Translations under genes and position numbers: made by a program
The notes under the pieces: generated by a model
The model's database searches: none
The model's input: only the letters and a program-made list of their open reading frames with translations
What the model was told of the DNA's origin: nothing
From: CAZXIC01 sp964640195
GTDB taxonomy: Archaea > Iainarchaeota > Iainarchaeia > Iainarchaeales > GCA-2688035
Reading direction: 5' to 3'
Assembly (NCBI GenBank): GCA_964640195.1
Contig: CAZXIC010000003.1
Location: 35,689-99,688, forward strand
DNA: 64,000 nt
Shown: positions 38,721-46,803 of the stretch, in pieces
Layout of the letters: each line of letters begins with the position of its first letter
Position numbering within the stretch: the first letter of the stretch is position 1

Positions 38721-38745
38721 TCTTTTTTTATTATTCTCTTTTTTA
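38721..38745 (+). terminator. T-rich archaeal terminator after the Yip1-like gene
   Basis: Two T tracts (CTCTTTTTTT and CTCTTTTTT) lie 12-35 bases past the stop codon and before the site-2 protease gene. T runs without a hairpin are usual archaeal transcription ends. Confidence 0.5.
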
Positions 38746-38792
38746 CATACGCTTAAATACCGCTTTACTTATTCCTTTTTAGGGGGAGAAAA

Positions 38793-39899
38793 ATGCGCTC
38801 ACTCAGGCTGGGAAAGCTGTTCGGGGTGAAAGTGGAACTGCACAGCACTTTTGTGTGGCTTGCAATAATTGTGGTAGTGCTGCTTGCAGTCCTGCAGCCC
38901 CGGAATTTTCTGCCAATAACCGTGCTGCTGTTCTTCCTGTTCCTCTCAGTGTTCTTCCACGAACTTGTCCACAGCGTTGTCGCAATGCAGAAAGGCTGCA
39001 GGGTTGAGAAAATAATCCTGCTGCCGATCGGCGGAATCAGCGTTTCGGAGGAACTGCCAGAAAAGCCCCTTGACGAGTTCTCCATAGCGGTTGTCGGGCC
39101 GTTGTTCAATTTCATTGTCGCCGGCACAATACTGCTGCTCGCTTCATTGGTAGTGCTGCCCTTTCCGCAGAACTGGCTGCAGCTTTTCTTCTCAGCACCT
39201 GGAAAGTTCGAGGAGGCGATGCTGCGCTATCCCCTGCTCGGCTTGTTCTACGTAAACCTGCTGCTTGGCGCATTCAACCTTTTCCTGCCTGCGCTGCCGC
39301 TTGACGGCGGCAGGGTTGCAAGGGCACTGCTTGCATCGCTTTTGGGCTTCAACAAGGCAACGAGGGTGGTGACAAAGCTGAGCGTCTTCGTTGCAATATT
39401 CCTGTTTTTGTTCGGATTCTTTGCAGGCAGCATCCTGGTTGCGATAATCGCTGTTTTCATCTACTTTGGCGCAACGCAGGAGAGGGAGCATGCGGCAATA
39501 AAGCAGCTGCTTGAAAGGGAGGCAGTGAAAGGGCTGCTGAACAAGAAGCCATTGGTTTTGAAGGGCGGCACAAAGATTGAGAGAGTGGCTGCTTTGATGA
39601 GGCAAAAAAAGCAGCTGGCTTTCCTTGTAAGGCTTGGGAAAAAAGAGTTTGCTGTCATTGACATCAATTCGGTTGCAGCAATTGATAAAAGCAAATGGAG
39701 AAGCATGACAGTAAGGGAAGCGTGCAAAAAGGTCAAGGCGGTAAAGGAAAACGCAGTAGCATCGCAGGTAATGACATCATTGCTTGGGAAAGGCATTGCA
39801 ATGCTGCCAGTAACGCGCAGGGGCAGGTTAATCGGCGTGATAGAAGCCAAGGAACTGCGGAAGAGATACGAGCTGAACAAGGTTACGCAGGGGAAATAA
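38793..39899 (+). CDS. Site-2 protease family membrane metalloprotease with CBS domains
   Basis: 368 residues. Zinc site HExxH in VFFHELVHSVVAM (about 54-58) and the third ligand region FNLFLPALPLDGGRVARAL (about 165-184, NxxPxxPLDGG). About six membrane helices precede the C-terminal soluble half with two CBS-like segments (LLNKKPLVLKGGTKIERVAALMRQKKQLAFLV and VASQVMTSLLGKGIAMLPVTRRGRLIGVI). These enzymes cut transmembrane helices of signalling proteins; CBS domains may sense adenine nucleotides. Confidence 0.92.
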   Translation: MRSLRLGKLFGVKVELHSTFVWLAIIVVVLLAVLQPRNFLPITVLLFFLFLSVFFHELVHSVVAMQKGCRVEKIILLPIGGISVSEELPEKPLDEFSIAVVGPLFNFIVAGTILLLASLVVLPFPQNWLQLFFSAPGKFEEAMLRYPLLGLFYVNLLLGAFNLFLPALPLDGGRVARALLASLLGFNKATRVVTKLSVFVAIFLFLFGFFAGSILVAIIAVFIYFGATQEREHAAIKQLLEREAVKGLLNKKPLVLKGGTKIERVAALMRQKKQLAFLVRLGKKEFAVIDINSVAAIDKSKWRSMTVREACKKVKAVKENAVASQVMTSLLGKGIAMLPVTRRGRLIGVIEAKELRKRYELNKVTQGK

Positions 39900-39937
39900 A
39901 AGGATTAAATACTATCCAAACAATAATTCTTTTACAA

Positions 39938-40024
39938 GCCGGCGTGGCTGAGTCCGGTTGAAGGCACACCGCTCGAAACGGTGCAGGCCGAAAGGCCTCG
40001 CAGGTTCAAATCCTGCCGCCGGCG
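39938..40024 (+). tRNA. tRNA-Ser(CGA), attachment site of the second element
   Basis: Acceptor GCCGGCG pairs with CGCCGGC, discriminator G. The D arm is GCT...GGC, the anticodon arm CACCG-CTCGAAA-CGGTG (anticodon CGA), the long variable arm AGGCC-GAAA-GGCCT, and the T arm GCAGG-TTCAAAT-CCTGC. The last 11 bases are repeated downstream, and an integrase starts 59 bases after the tRNA. No intron. The gene remains intact at the junction, as is usual when an element enters a tRNA 3' end. Confidence 0.97.
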
Positions 40025-40027
40025 TAA
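40014..40027 (+). repeat. att-like repeat A (attL, tRNA-Ser 3' end)
   Basis: TGCCGCCGGCGTAA spans the last 11 bases of tRNA-Ser and three beyond. It recurs exactly at 50626-50639 and, over the first 11 bases, at 52168-52178. AGTTCAAATCC follows 8 bases later (40035-40045), as it also does after copy B with a 7-base gap. Confidence 0.8.
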
Positions 40028-40083
40028 TACGCAGAGTTCAAATCCGAAACCATTAAAAATTCCTGACTCACAGGAAATGGAAG

Positions 40084-41277
40084 GTGAAGGATTTGAACAA
40101 TCAACCTGAATTGGATTTAAGCGTTTTCCAACTTGAATTTGACACCCACCACAGAGGAAAGCAGTGCGTAAGGGAAATTCAAGGCCTTAGGGAGAACAGA
40201 CATCCAAGCACTGGCAAACAAATTTCCACAACAAACCAGAGCAAGCTCTTGGATTATGCTGGGTGGATGATTCACAGGATTAAACGAGATGAATTCAGTG
40301 TAAGTAGCTTTGAAAAGAATCTGAGCGAGGCCTGGAAGTTCTGCCTTTTTCTCGGTGGATTGCCTGCGGAAAAGCTTGAAGAAACAAGGCTGAATGAGTG
40401 GTGGGAGCAAGAGCTGAAGCGCTATGAGGAAAAGAAAATAAAATACTGGACTCTGTGCAAGGAATTGGAATGCTGCAGAAGCTTTCTCAAATGGATCAAC
40501 GGCTTGAACGGCGGCCAGCGCCTGCCGCTGATGGAATCGTTGATTTTGCCCAAGAGACCAAAACTCACTTTGTTCACAAGAATGCCTTCACAGGAAGAGG
40601 TAAAGCAGTTGATTGACGCTGTTTATGCAAGTGACAAGTATTCCTTGCGAAACCAGGCAGTCATGGCCCTGGCAAACGACACAGGTGCAAGAATCTCTGA
40701 GATTCTTTCAATGCGCAACAAGCACATTAAGCCGGAAAAGAATTTTCTTGTGGTTAGCTTTCCAGAATCAAAGACTGCGCCACGCACTGTAATAAGCTTC
40801 TTGGCAAAACCTTACTTGGAGAAATGGGCTAAGGTTTCCCCTAACAAGAATGCAGGGCCTGAAGCGTTCTTTTTCTGCCAGTGCAACGGCCAGCCAATTA
40901 CCTATGCGACAATTCGCAAGGCCTTTCACAGGGCGATGGACCGCGTTAAAATTCCTTGGAAGAAAAAGCAGGCAGTGCATTTTTTCAGAAGCACCTTCTC
41001 GTCAAGGGCCTTTGACTGGCCTTATGCTCTAAAGCATTATTGGATGGGCTGGGCCTTCAGCGATCACGAAAAGGCTTACACTCATCTTGGATACCAGCAA
41101 TGTGTTGAACAGTACTTTTCAATGCTGAAGAAGGAAAACAACCCAATGATTGGAGAAGAGACTGCATTTTGGAGTGAAAAAGATACCAGCGACCAGGTAC
41201 TCCAAAAGCTGTTGGAAGAGAAGCCAGAATTCAGGGCTATGTTGAGGCAGCTCGTGAGGGAAACAATGCATACTTAG
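40084..41277 (+). CDS. Tyrosine recombinase / integrase of the tRNA-Ser element
   Basis: 397 residues, GTG start. Catalytic features: Arg I in LANDTGARISEILSM, HxxR in AVHFFRSTFSS, the Trp/His II position in YWMGWAFSD, and Tyr in KAYTHLGY. An N-terminal SAM-like domain (WMIHRIKRDEFSVSSFEKNLSEAWKFC) precedes it. The gene begins just inside the left junction, typical for integrases that insert into tRNA genes. It is clearly distinct from the other integrase in the window. Confidence 0.93.
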   Translation: MKDLNNQPELDLSVFQLEFDTHHRGKQCVREIQGLRENRHPSTGKQISTTNQSKLLDYAGWMIHRIKRDEFSVSSFEKNLSEAWKFCLFLGGLPAEKLEETRLNEWWEQELKRYEEKKIKYWTLCKELECCRSFLKWINGLNGGQRLPLMESLILPKRPKLTLFTRMPSQEEVKQLIDAVYASDKYSLRNQAVMALANDTGARISEILSMRNKHIKPEKNFLVVSFPESKTAPRTVISFLAKPYLEKWAKVSPNKNAGPEAFFFCQCNGQPITYATIRKAFHRAMDRVKIPWKKKQAVHFFRSTFSSRAFDWPYALKHYWMGWAFSDHEKAYTHLGYQQCVEQYFSMLKKENNPMIGEETAFWSEKDTSDQVLQKLLEEKPEFRAMLRQLVRETMHT

Positions 41278-42086
41278 GGCCACGGTTTCCTTGGCTTGTA
41301 TCCTCTTCGCTTCAGTCCCGCGGTTAATCTAGACAACATTTCTCTCCATTCAGCAGTTGACTCATGGATTTTTTGCTCGCTATAGAAGTAGTTCAAAAGA
41401 CCGCAAACATATCTCTTTTTGTCTCTCTCTTTTTGAATTGTTTCGAACTTAAAGCTTTCAAGATATTCAAACGGGTCTTTTTTAAAATTGGGCATTCTCG
41501 ACAGGTTATCGTGGAACCTTTCAGTTCCAAGCTCCCAGTCGCCAAGAAATAGATACAATGCTTTCGGATTAGAGATTACTTTGAAAAAATCTTTCTTCAG
41601 CTTTTTTATCTCGCGGTGCTCTTCAAATGCAAAAATATTGCAGTAGTCTCTGATGAACTTCTTTGACCTTATCCAACCCAAGTCTTCATCCAGAATTTCG
41701 TTATGCAAGAGGAAGCAGACGCGAGCATATGAGTTGTCAAAAATTTTGCGTCCGGAATTATTCGCAACAAAGAACTTTGGCTTCGCATAACCTGCCAATT
41801 CTGTTATTAGATTGCCGTGCCTGTTTATTGCTTCAATCCTTTGCCTTACTTTTTGCCTTGGTATGTCCGTTGCTCTTGCAATCTGTGTAATTGTCTTCGG
41901 CTCAAAAAAGCATTCAGAGAATATTTGCAGGCGAGTTTTCCTTTTCACTTCGCCCTCAGTTGAATGAGGAGTAAACTCCCTGTTCAAGTGAATTACCTTG
42001 TTCATACGGTCAAATTCGGAACGAACCTCGGGAAAAAATTCATAAAGCTGTTTTGCAGACTTCGCAAAATCTATCTCGTTTCTCAT
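41274..42086 (-). CDS. Winged-helix regulator of the tRNA-Ser element
   Basis: 270 residues. RLQIFSECFFEPKTITQIARATDIPRQKVRQRIEAINRHGNLITEL is the winged helix, followed by about 180 mainly helical residues of unknown fold. Its stop overlaps the integrase stop by 4 bases on opposite strands. Position mirrors that of the regulator at 25893-26552, so the two probably have the same job in the respective elements. Confidence 0.75.
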   Translation of the reverse strand: MRNEIDFAKSAKQLYEFFPEVRSEFDRMNKVIHLNREFTPHSTEGEVKRKTRLQIFSECFFEPKTITQIARATDIPRQKVRQRIEAINRHGNLITELAGYAKPKFFVANNSGRKIFDNSYARVCFLLHNEILDEDLGWIRSKKFIRDYCNIFAFEEHREIKKLKKDFFKVISNPKALYLFLGDWELGTERFHDNLSRMPNFKKDPFEYLESFKFETIQKERDKKRYVCGLLNYFYSEQKIHESTAEWREMLSRLTAGLKRRGYKPRKPWP

Positions 42087-42108
42087 CTTTTCTCAGCTTT
42101 TCCTTTGT

Positions 42109-42132
42109 AACCTTTAGTCTCAACCAAAGGTT
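42109..42132. promoter_or_regulatory. Dyad in the divergent control region of the tRNA-Ser element
   Basis: AACCTTT, 10 bases, AAAGGTT is a perfect 7-bp inverted repeat 23 bases from the regulator start. TTATATATA follows directly on the right and is the likely TATA box for the small genes. A probable operator for the adjacent winged-helix protein. Confidence 0.45.
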
Positions 42133-42199
42133 ATATATACTCCTGTTGTAAGGCTTAAAGAACTTGTGATATGAGCGAAAAGCAACGAAGTGAAAGGAA

Positions 42200-42418
42200 A
42201 TGAAAGGTTCCAGATTTGAAGGCAAAAAAGTATTAGTGATTTACCGAGAACAGAACGAAACAGCTCATTGTGTTGGCGTTCTGGAAGGAAAAGACAGCAA
42301 CTACCTGTTTTTGAACACCAGAGATAACTCTCTGGCGATTCCACATTCTTCCATAGTGAAAATTAAGCTTTTCAAAGAAGAAAGAGGAGGCGGCTACTAT
42401 GAGCATGCTGCTAAATGA
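42200..42418 (+). CDS. Lsm/SH3-barrel-like small protein
   Basis: 72 residues: FEGKKVLVIYREQNETAHCVGVLEGKDSNYLFLNTRDNSLAIPHSSIVKIKLFKEE. The strand pattern, with a Gly-containing turn after strand 1 and a final I-V-K-I-K strand, matches a small barrel of Lsm type and parallels the protein at 26954-27157 in the first element. A conserved first gene in both elements suggests a role in element control. Confidence 0.6.
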   Translation: MKGSRFEGKKVLVIYREQNETAHCVGVLEGKDSNYLFLNTRDNSLAIPHSSIVKIKLFKEERGGGYYEHAAK

Positions 42419-42539
42419 GATCAAAAGAATCTGCGAAGAGGAAAAAATAAACTTCAACCAATTCCTGGAAAGAATAAAAAAGAAGGACCGGCCTGGGCCG
42501 GTCACAGAAGGCGATTTATTTGGTGGGAGAGACAAATAA
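42399..42539 (+). CDS. 46-residue helical protein
   Basis: Starts MSMLLNEIKRICEEEKINFNQFLERIKKK and ends GDLFGGRDK. It has a strong ribosome site (AGAGGAGG) 9 bases upstream and overlaps both neighbours, which supports translation. Amphipathic helices only; function unknown. Confidence 0.6.
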   Translation: MSMLLNEIKRICEEEKINFNQFLERIKKKDRPGPVTEGDLFGGRDK

Positions 42540-42774
42540 AAGAGTTGTGCTTAGGCAAAGGTTTCCGCTTGAAGCCATTCTGGGAGACGCCCCAGATTAT
42601 TTATTGGCTCAGATAGCTTCCGAGATTCCACAAAAAATGCCAAGAAATGGCAGCGCCATCAGAATCAAGACTTTGAAACAATTATGCGAACTGCTTCTCG
42701 TGCAGAACAAAAAGCTCGACCAAATACAAAACCTGATTCTTACAATGACCGAGGTGCACCAAAATGGGCGATGA
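42520..42774 (+). CDS. Small protein with leucine-rich C-terminal helix
   Basis: 84 residues, TTG or GTG start inside the end of the preceding gene. The C-terminal half, TLKQLCELLLVQNKKLDQIQNLILTMTEVHQ, is an amphipathic helix likely to oligomerise. It overlaps the next gene by 11 bases. No family recognised. Confidence 0.5.
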   Translation: MVGETNKRVVLRQRFPLEAILGDAPDYLLAQIASEIPQKMPRNGSAIRIKTLKQLCELLLVQNKKLDQIQNLILTMTEVHQNGR

Positions 42775-43609
42775 AGGCAGGTTATCAACTTCTTCTGACA
42801 ACCTTCAGCATAGTATAGATAATATTTTGAGGTTGGTTGGTAGGTACTTGGTAGCTGACCTAGAAGAGTATAGGGAGAAAGAGGAGGAGTTAAGGTTATC
42901 AGTGGTTCTTGACAAGCTAAAGAACCTTTCTTGGAATGACAGCGAAAAGAAAACAATCTACGCGGCCCTAAAGCTTGGAATGACCTATCGCAACGAACTC
43001 AAGAGATTGTTTGGCAAAAAGGCCCAAACCTTTTCAGATGCCCTCAATAGTCTGGCTGACAAAGGCTTGATCGAAGTGGTTGAAGAAGGACCTGCGCTTG
43101 CTGTGAGAAAGGATTACTTACTCCACAATGTTAATGGCATGTCAAGGAATACTGTTGAAAGAACAATTCTATGCAGGTTAACAACTCCTGCAAAAGCCTT
43201 TCTTGCAAACTCAAAAGTAGAAGCCTCCTTAGAAAAGGAAGTGGGAAAGTTGTTTTCTTGCAAGGTTCAGCAGGAAGCAGCAAGATTCAACCAGGTTGTG
43301 AAACAGGTGCAAGCAGTAAGGAACAGGGATGTTGAGGAAGAGCAGGCAAAAAAGGAACAACAGACCTTGCAAAACAGGTTATCAAGAAAAGTAGATGAGC
43401 TAATAGTGCAGTACGGCCAAGACTTCACTGGCTTTATTGAAGAAATCGAGCAACTAATGCGAGACAACCCTACTCAAAAACAATTCTTGGCAACAAAGAA
43501 AAGAAAACTCACAGAATACTACAATGGCAAAAGAGACCGCATTAGCTGGGCGGAAATCATTCGGCAAAAGAAACGCAATTTAGGGCTTGAAACTATTGGA
43601 GGTGTTTAA
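42764..43609 (+). CDS. Winged-helix and coiled-coil protein of unknown function
   Basis: 281 residues. YAALKLGMTYRNELKRLFGKKAQTFSDALNSLADKGLIEVVEEGPALAVRKDY is a winged-helix region (about 65-118). A coiled coil follows (QQEAARFNQVVKQVQAVRNRDVEEEQAKKEQQTL). The C-terminus is basic (KRKLTEYYNGKRDRISWAEIIRQKKR). It could be an element-specific replication or partition protein, an inference from domain mix only. Next gene starts 2 bases later. Confidence 0.6.
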   Translation: MGDEGRLSTSSDNLQHSIDNILRLVGRYLVADLEEYREKEEELRLSVVLDKLKNLSWNDSEKKTIYAALKLGMTYRNELKRLFGKKAQTFSDALNSLADKGLIEVVEEGPALAVRKDYLLHNVNGMSRNTVERTILCRLTTPAKAFLANSKVEASLEKEVGKLFSCKVQQEAARFNQVVKQVQAVRNRDVEEEQAKKEQQTLQNRLSRKVDELIVQYGQDFTGFIEEIEQLMRDNPTQKQFLATKKRKLTEYYNGKRDRISWAEIIRQKKRNLGLETIGGV

Positions 43610-43611
43610 AA

Positions 43612-44169
43612 ATGTCCCAAAATGCCCCAATGAAAAAAATCCAAGTAGCAGCCAGGCAAAGCAAAGTAGCGGACCTTTACCTGAAAAACATAAGCATAAA
43701 TCGCATCAGCGAAATTTTTGGAGTAGACCGAAAAACGATTCAAAGAGACTTGCAACAGATAAAGTTCAATTTTCGCAGAAGCGTACCAAATGAAGTATCT
43801 TACAAGATTGTGAGATATGTTCTTTTCGAACACAGCTTGATATTTCAACAAACAATGGACTGCTTAAACCAAGCAAAGACCCACAAGGATGGTCGGGGAT
43901 ATTTGGAGATACTCAAAAGGCTTTGGGATTCCAAAACCGCTTTCCTTGAAAAGATCGGCATATTTGAAGGCATTCCGGAAATGCTTGGAAAAGAACACGA
44001 CCTATACGAGCAGACACTTAATTTTACCGAAAAACTCGCAAAAGATTCAGCAAAAAGAAAAAAAGAATTAGACAAAGCTACCGAGCAAGAGAAAATAGAA
44101 AAAGATGCTTTACTAGCAAGATTGCTTAATATGCCAGAAAGAAAGAGCAAAAAGAAACATAATCTTTGA
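43612..44169 (+). CDS. HTH protein, possibly terminase-small-subunit-like
   Basis: 185 residues. VAARQSKVADLYLKNISINRISEIFGVDRKTIQRDLQQIKFNF is a helix-turn-helix of the type seen in Sigma-70-like or terminase small subunits. The remainder is helical and basic (EILKRLWDSKTAFLEKIGIFEGIPEMLG). In the first element a similarly placed protein precedes terminase; here no large subunit follows. The name is therefore tentative. Confidence 0.5.
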   Translation: MSQNAPMKKIQVAARQSKVADLYLKNISINRISEIFGVDRKTIQRDLQQIKFNFRRSVPNEVSYKIVRYVLFEHSLIFQQTMDCLNQAKTHKDGRGYLEILKRLWDSKTAFLEKIGIFEGIPEMLGKEHDLYEQTLNFTEKLAKDSAKRKKELDKATEQEKIEKDALLARLLNMPERKSKKKHNL

Positions 44170-44182
44170 TGGAAAAGTAATC

Positions 44183-44736
44183 CTAATTCCAGCCCCATTC
44201 TGTGATTTTTCTATTAGCATTGTCGTCGTGTATGATGGTGATGCCAAATGCTGTCTCTATTTCTTTTTGCAGGAGTGCAAAATGTTCCCTGTCTGTTGTA
44301 ACAAAGAAAAGATTTGGCAAAGTGAGCGATTGTGCCAGAATTTTTTTGTCATTCTCTGGCGGCATAGTTTGCAGTCTGCTTCTGTGCTTGGCATAAAAGC
44401 TCTCGACCTTTGGCAAGTGTTTCTCGGAAAGGTCATCGTGCAGGTTTATTTTGGAGATAAACTCCTTAACTTTCACTTCAGCAACTTGCAGGATTCTTCC
44501 AATTTCTGGCAGGCCAAAGCCCTTTGATAGAAGTTCTCTCCTGAACAAGGCACGCATTCTTCGAATTTCCTGGTAAACAAGCTCGCAGGTATGCAGTGAC
44601 ATTTGTTTCTCTTTGCACTTTAGAATAAAATCCCGGATAATGATGGCTCTTACAGGTCTGTGCCTTCCCTTAAGAATTGCTCCTTTAACATAGTTCAAGA
44701 TGGCACAGCTGTCTAAGAAGAAGGTGGAATTTTCAT
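44183..44736 (-). CDS. PIN-domain toxin-like protein with apparent start frameshift
   Basis: About 180 residues. The PIN fold is seen as TFFLDSCAILNYVKGAI (first Asp), then NDKKILAQSLTLPNLFFVTTDREHF (catalytic Asp in NDxxI and TTD). No ATG, GTG or TTG precedes the first Asp in this frame back to the in-frame stop. An ATG at 44736 lies one base out of frame across an AAAA run; adding one A would give MKNSTFFLDSC. So the copy is either shifted, mis-sequenced or expressed by slippage. The gene follows the Panacea-like gene, and the ATG lies inside its 3' end. Confidence 0.65.
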
Positions 44737-45549
44737 CTGGGCGACTGTTTTCAGCAGGCGTTCTCTGACCCCCCTAGGAATATCGCTCAAGTCATCAGAA
44801 GAAATAGACTTGCAAATCTCTTCCTTCTCGCAATAGCTGTCAAGATAATCGAATAACTCCTTTATATAGGCATTGCTCTTGTACTCGTTTTCTTTAAGAG
44901 CTTCAAACAGTTCCTTCACAGTCCAGAGAACCTGTCCCCTTTGAACAGGATCTTTCACTTGATCCATTTTTTTCAAAACCGTTTCAATGTGATGCAAATA
45001 TTCAATGGCGGAATAGAGCGCATCCTCGTCCTCAAGGCTAATCTCAGGTCCAATGTTTTTTTTAATCAAGTTCTGGTAAATTGGAATGTTCTTTTGGAAG
45101 CCGTGGGTTATCCGCATTGTTTCTTTGGCGTTCTTGAACTTGTCGACATATTTTTCGTGAACATGATCAAGAATTTGTCTTCCTGTCATTTTGGAATACT
45201 TTTCAATTATTTTTTTGGCCCGCTTTCTTTCATCAGCAGAAATTAGGGGCTTGCATTCCTTTTCAAAATACTTTTTGCCTTTTTCAGTTAAAAGGATTTC
45301 ATGGAAGTCGTAGGGAACACCCCTATGCTCTTCATCCTGAATGAAATCATTTTCAGTGCAGAAATCGATTGTAACATAATCAACAGGGCCTAGGGGATAG
45401 TTGCTAATTGGCATGTCATACTTAACATGGCCCTCTCTCTCAATTAGGTAATGGATTTTGTACAGCTTAATTCGCCCGAGAACCTTTCCCACGATGTGCA
45501 AGATAAACAAAAACAGTTGAATATTCTTGGTGGGCTTATCCACGGGCAT
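44713..45549 (-). CDS. Panacea/DUF4065-like antitoxin candidate
   Basis: 278 residues. RIKLYKIHYLIEREGHVKYDMPISNYPLGPVDYVTIDFCTENDFIQDEEHRGVPYDFHEILLTEKGKKYFEK has the order of elements in the Panacea (DUF4065, SocA-like) domain: helix with K-L-x-K-x-x-Y, then Y-x-x-GPV, and a short winged end. Panacea proteins are antitoxins paired with varied toxins. The PIN gene directly downstream makes a plausible toxin partner. The C-terminal 150 residues are helical and may be the toxin-specific part. Confidence 0.6.
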   Translation of the reverse strand: MPVDKPTKNIQLFLFILHIVGKVLGRIKLYKIHYLIEREGHVKYDMPISNYPLGPVDYVTIDFCTENDFIQDEEHRGVPYDFHEILLTEKGKKYFEKECKPLISADERKRAKKIIEKYSKMTGRQILDHVHEKYVDKFKNAKETMRITHGFQKNIPIYQNLIKKNIGPEISLEDEDALYSAIEYLHHIETVLKKMDQVKDPVQRGQVLWTVKELFEALKENEYKSNAYIKELFDYLDSYCEKEEICKSISSDDLSDIPRGVRERLLKTVAQMKIPPSS

Positions 45550-45663
45550 ACAACAACCTACCTAACACTACAGGGCCAAAAGCTTTTGCAAGCAACATAA
45601 ATAACGTGAAACTGCTATAAATAATTTTCTAAAAGGATGTTTTATATATGTTTGCACTCCTCC

Positions 45664-45694
45664 AAAAAAGCCACTTGCTGCGTGGCAGTTTTTT
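45664..45694 (-). terminator. Hairpin plus T tract after the Lrp regulator
   Basis: On the minus strand GCCAC, 7 bases, GTGGC is followed directly by TTTTTT, resembling an intrinsic terminator. It lies about 55 bases beyond the Lrp stop codon and would end that transcript. The left-hand AAAAAA also gives a T tract for the opposite direction. Confidence 0.5.
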
Positions 45695-45745
45695 AAGCTC
45701 TTTACCTATTTGCTGTAGATTGTATTTCTGTTTTACCTGGAGCAC

Positions 45746-46708
45746 TTAATCTGGGATGTATGTTAGCCTGTGGTAGGTTGAGAAGTTGAAATACTCATAG
45801 TTTTTTATTACGTCGTTGAACTTTTGCTGCATTTCATCCATTATTTTGAGTAACTCGTAGAAATTCTTTACCACAACGGTCATTTCCCAGTCTCCGCCCC
45901 CGATTGATTTGATGACCAGGTAAATGTTTTTGTGGTTTTTGCAGTAGTTGAAAAGCTCTTCGTTTCTCCTGGTTGATGAAAGATACAGGTCCACTCTGTA
46001 GCCGACAAAGCCCAGTGCTTCGACGTCCAGGTCGAGCTTGTAGCCTACAATGATCTTGTTCTTTTCCATCTTTCTAATTCGCTTAATTACAGTGTCAATT
46101 GTTACATGGCATTTTTCAGCTACCTGGGTTAGCGGTTGCCTTGCGTTGTCCGCAAAATTTTTGATTATTTCAAAATCCAAGGCGTCGTATTTTTCCTCTT
46201 TGCCTATTCCATAAACTCGTTCTACTATTTCCTCTTCTCTGTCGGCGAAGAACCTCCTGTTAAAGAAGTAGACCGGCGAATAAACAACAAATTCGTATGA
46301 AAGAATTTTTGGTTTGAAGATAGAAACTATGTTCTGCCAGGCTTCCTGCAGCTCATTAACTGATTTGACTCCAATAAAGACAGCGAAGTCCCATTTGCCA
46401 TGAATCCTCGCCACTTCCCAAATCCTTTCATCTTTCATCAGATAGTTCATAAACTGCTGTTCGGCAGGCCTTGTCAACTGCTGCATCTTAACATAGAACC
46501 GATATGTGAAAAAACCAAGTTTAGACATGTCTACTATTGCCTTGTAGCCCTTGATTATTCCAAGTTTCTCCATTTTGCCAATGCGGTATTTAACGAATTG
46601 TTTTGATTTTCTTACCATTTTTGATAGGCGACGCAGGCTGCTTCTACTGTCCCTGTCTAACTCTGCCAAAATTCGCTTATCATATGCATCCAAAGTATCT
46701 ATGGTCAT
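45746..46708 (-). CDS. Tandem Lrp/AsnC-family transcriptional regulator
   Basis: 320 residues made of two Lrp units. Unit 1 (about 1-150) has LDAYDKRILAELDRDSRSSLRRLSKMVRKSKQFVKYRIGKMEKLGIIKGYKAIVD as HTH, then a RAM-like half. Unit 2 (about 175-320) repeats it with LDFEIIKNFADNARQPLTQVAEKCHVTIDTVIKRIRKMEKNKIIVGYKLDLD. Duplicated Lrp proteins usually sense amino acids or their derivatives. It diverges from the radical SAM cassette and probably controls it. Confidence 0.88.
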   Translation of the reverse strand: MTIDTLDAYDKRILAELDRDSRSSLRRLSKMVRKSKQFVKYRIGKMEKLGIIKGYKAIVDMSKLGFFTYRFYVKMQQLTRPAEQQFMNYLMKDERIWEVARIHGKWDFAVFIGVKSVNELQEAWQNIVSIFKPKILSYEFVVYSPVYFFNRRFFADREEEIVERVYGIGKEEKYDALDFEIIKNFADNARQPLTQVAEKCHVTIDTVIKRIRKMEKNKIIVGYKLDLDVEALGFVGYRVDLYLSSTRRNEELFNYCKNHKNIYLVIKSIGGGDWEMTVVVKNFYELLKIMDEMQQKFNDVIKNYEYFNFSTYHRLTYIPD

Positions 46709-46757
46709 ATTTTATTACATATTCAATTTATATTTAAATTTATCTTATTTTGTAAAA

Positions 46758-46786
46758 AATTTACTCTACTTATTTTAATTTACTCT
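46758..46786. promoter_or_regulatory. Direct repeat in the Lrp / radical SAM divergent promoter
   Basis: AATTTACTCT occurs at 46758-46767 and 46777-46786, 19 bases apart, about two helical turns. It sits between the divergent Lrp and radical SAM genes in a strongly AT-rich 95-base gap. A candidate operator for the Lrp protein. Confidence 0.45.
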
Positions 46787-46803
46787 GGATTGGCAATAGT
46801 ATT

